Shown: piece after piece, positions 6,311 to 6,912 of the stretch | Layout of the letters: each line of letters begins with the position of its first letter | Position numbering within the stretch: the first letter of the stretch is position 1 | Source: Candidatus Blautia intestinipullorum | GTDB taxonomy: Bacteria; Bacillota; Clostridia; Lachnospirales; Lachnospiraceae | Assembly (NCBI GenBank): GCA_019120475.1 | Contig: DWVA01000016.1 | Span: 1 to 6,912 of the forward strand | DNA: 6,912 nt | Direction: 5' to 3' | Translations under genes and position numbers: made by a program | Notes under the pieces: model-generated | Told to the model about the DNA's origin: nothing | Seen by the model: only the letters and a program-made list of their open reading frames with translations | Databases searched by the model: none

Positions 6311-6334
6311 GAAAAAAAACAAAAGGAGACTCAT

Positions 6335-6912
6335 ATGACGGAACATCTTCCCCCTTCCTTTCTTCCCGCCCGCTTTCAGATTTTAAGCGGAAGCGGGCTG
6401 AAGCTCATCGCTATTATCACTATGCTGATCGACCACACTGCGGCTGTGCTTCTGAGCATTTATCCTCCGGCCATGACGCCGCTGTTTTATATTGGAGGCC
6501 GCGGCTACAGCGCCTACCGGATCTGCCGGGATATCGGCAGGATCGCTTTTCCTATTTTCTGTTTTCTGCTGATCGAGGGATTTCTTCATACGCGGAACCG
6601 CTGGAGATATGGACGAAATCTTTTTCTTTTTGCACTGATTTCAGAGATTCCCTGGAATTTTATGTTTGCAGACACTTGGACTTATGCAAAACAGAACGTC
6701 TTTTTTACTTTGTTTCTGGGATATCTTGGATTCTGCGCCATCGAGCGCTTCCATGACGTCTACTGGAAACAGTTTTTCTGCCTGCTGGCCCTTCTCTTCG
6801 TCTCCGTAAAGCTGAACGCGGATTACGGATGGAGAGGTTATGTTTTTCTTTTGCTCATGTATCTTCTCCGGGAAGAAAAAGTAACGCAGGCGATTGTAGG
6901 GAGCTGCTGGCT
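6335..6912 (+). CDS. TraX-family integral membrane protein (3' end cut by window)
   Basis: At least 192 residues are visible, with no stop before the window edge. The protein is strongly hydrophobic, with several membrane segments, roughly at 22-43, 70-84, 94-111, 121-136, 145-159 and 166-179. Family signatures are visible: LKLIAIITMLIDH (22-34), GRIAFPIFCFLLIEGF (68-83), a FALISEIPWN segment (99-108), NVFFTLFLGY (121-130) and DYGWRGY (163-169). TraX was named for F-pilin N-acetylation in F-plasmid conjugation, and the fold is related to membrane acyltransferases. Chromosomal Firmicutes members are common without conjugation genes, so a membrane acyltransferase role is the safer inference. 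AGGAG at 6324-6328, six bases from the ATG, supports the start. The gene is divergent from the esterase operon and shares its promoter region. Confidence 0.85.
   Translation, partial: MTEHLPPSFLPARFQILSGSGLKLIAIITMLIDHTAAVLLSIYPPAMTPLFYIGGRGYSAYRICRDIGRIAFPIFCFLLIEGFLHTRNRWRYGRNLFLFALISEIPWNFMFADTWTYAKQNVFFTLFLGYLGFCAIERFHDVYWKQFFCLLALLFVSVKLNADYGWRGYVFLLLMYLLREEKVTQAIVGSCW

Overview
This window looks like a Firmicutes chromosome, most likely a gut Lachnospiraceae (Clostridium cluster XIVa) or close relative. The reasons are strong AGGAGG-type ribosome sites, intermediate GC content, and a NifU-like scaffold gene followed by a GGGtGRT-family gene, a pair I associate with that group. The assignment comes from recognising protein families by eye, without any database search.

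Layout, left to right. Bases 1-1314 hold a plus-strand tyrosine recombinase with an N-terminal zinc ribbon and a complete set of catalytic residues. It is probably the terminal integrase of a mobile element lying to the left of the window. Bases 1315-1538 are non-coding. They carry three copies of TGTAGGAGT just after the integrase, then a perfect nested stem-loop (1426-1480), and probably include the junction between the mobile element and the host chromosome.

Bases 1539-3285 (minus strand) hold a two-gene operon: a NifU/IscU-type iron-sulfur scaffold protein, then a GGGtGRT protein of unknown function. The 130-base upstream gap (3286-3415) contains a plausible promoter, a 12-bp palindrome across its -10/start region, and an inverted repeat whose half-sites resemble those of the redox repressor Rex but with different spacing.

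Bases 3416-6234 (minus strand) hold a tight three-gene operon. In order of transcription it encodes an alpha/beta-hydrolase esterase, a second esterase of the same superfamily, and an ATP-grasp ligase-like protein. A near-consensus extended -10 promoter precedes it, and a weak intrinsic terminator overlaps the end of the ligase gene. One enzyme that makes an ATP-dependent bond together with two that cut ester or similar bonds suggests a small-molecule conjugation and deconjugation pathway; its substrate cannot be read from the sequence.

Bases 6335-6912 (plus strand) hold the start of a TraX-family membrane protein, divergent from the esterase operon and cut by the window edge. The least understood parts are the NifU/GGGtGRT pair, the ligase/esterase operon, and the structured non-coding segment after the integrase.
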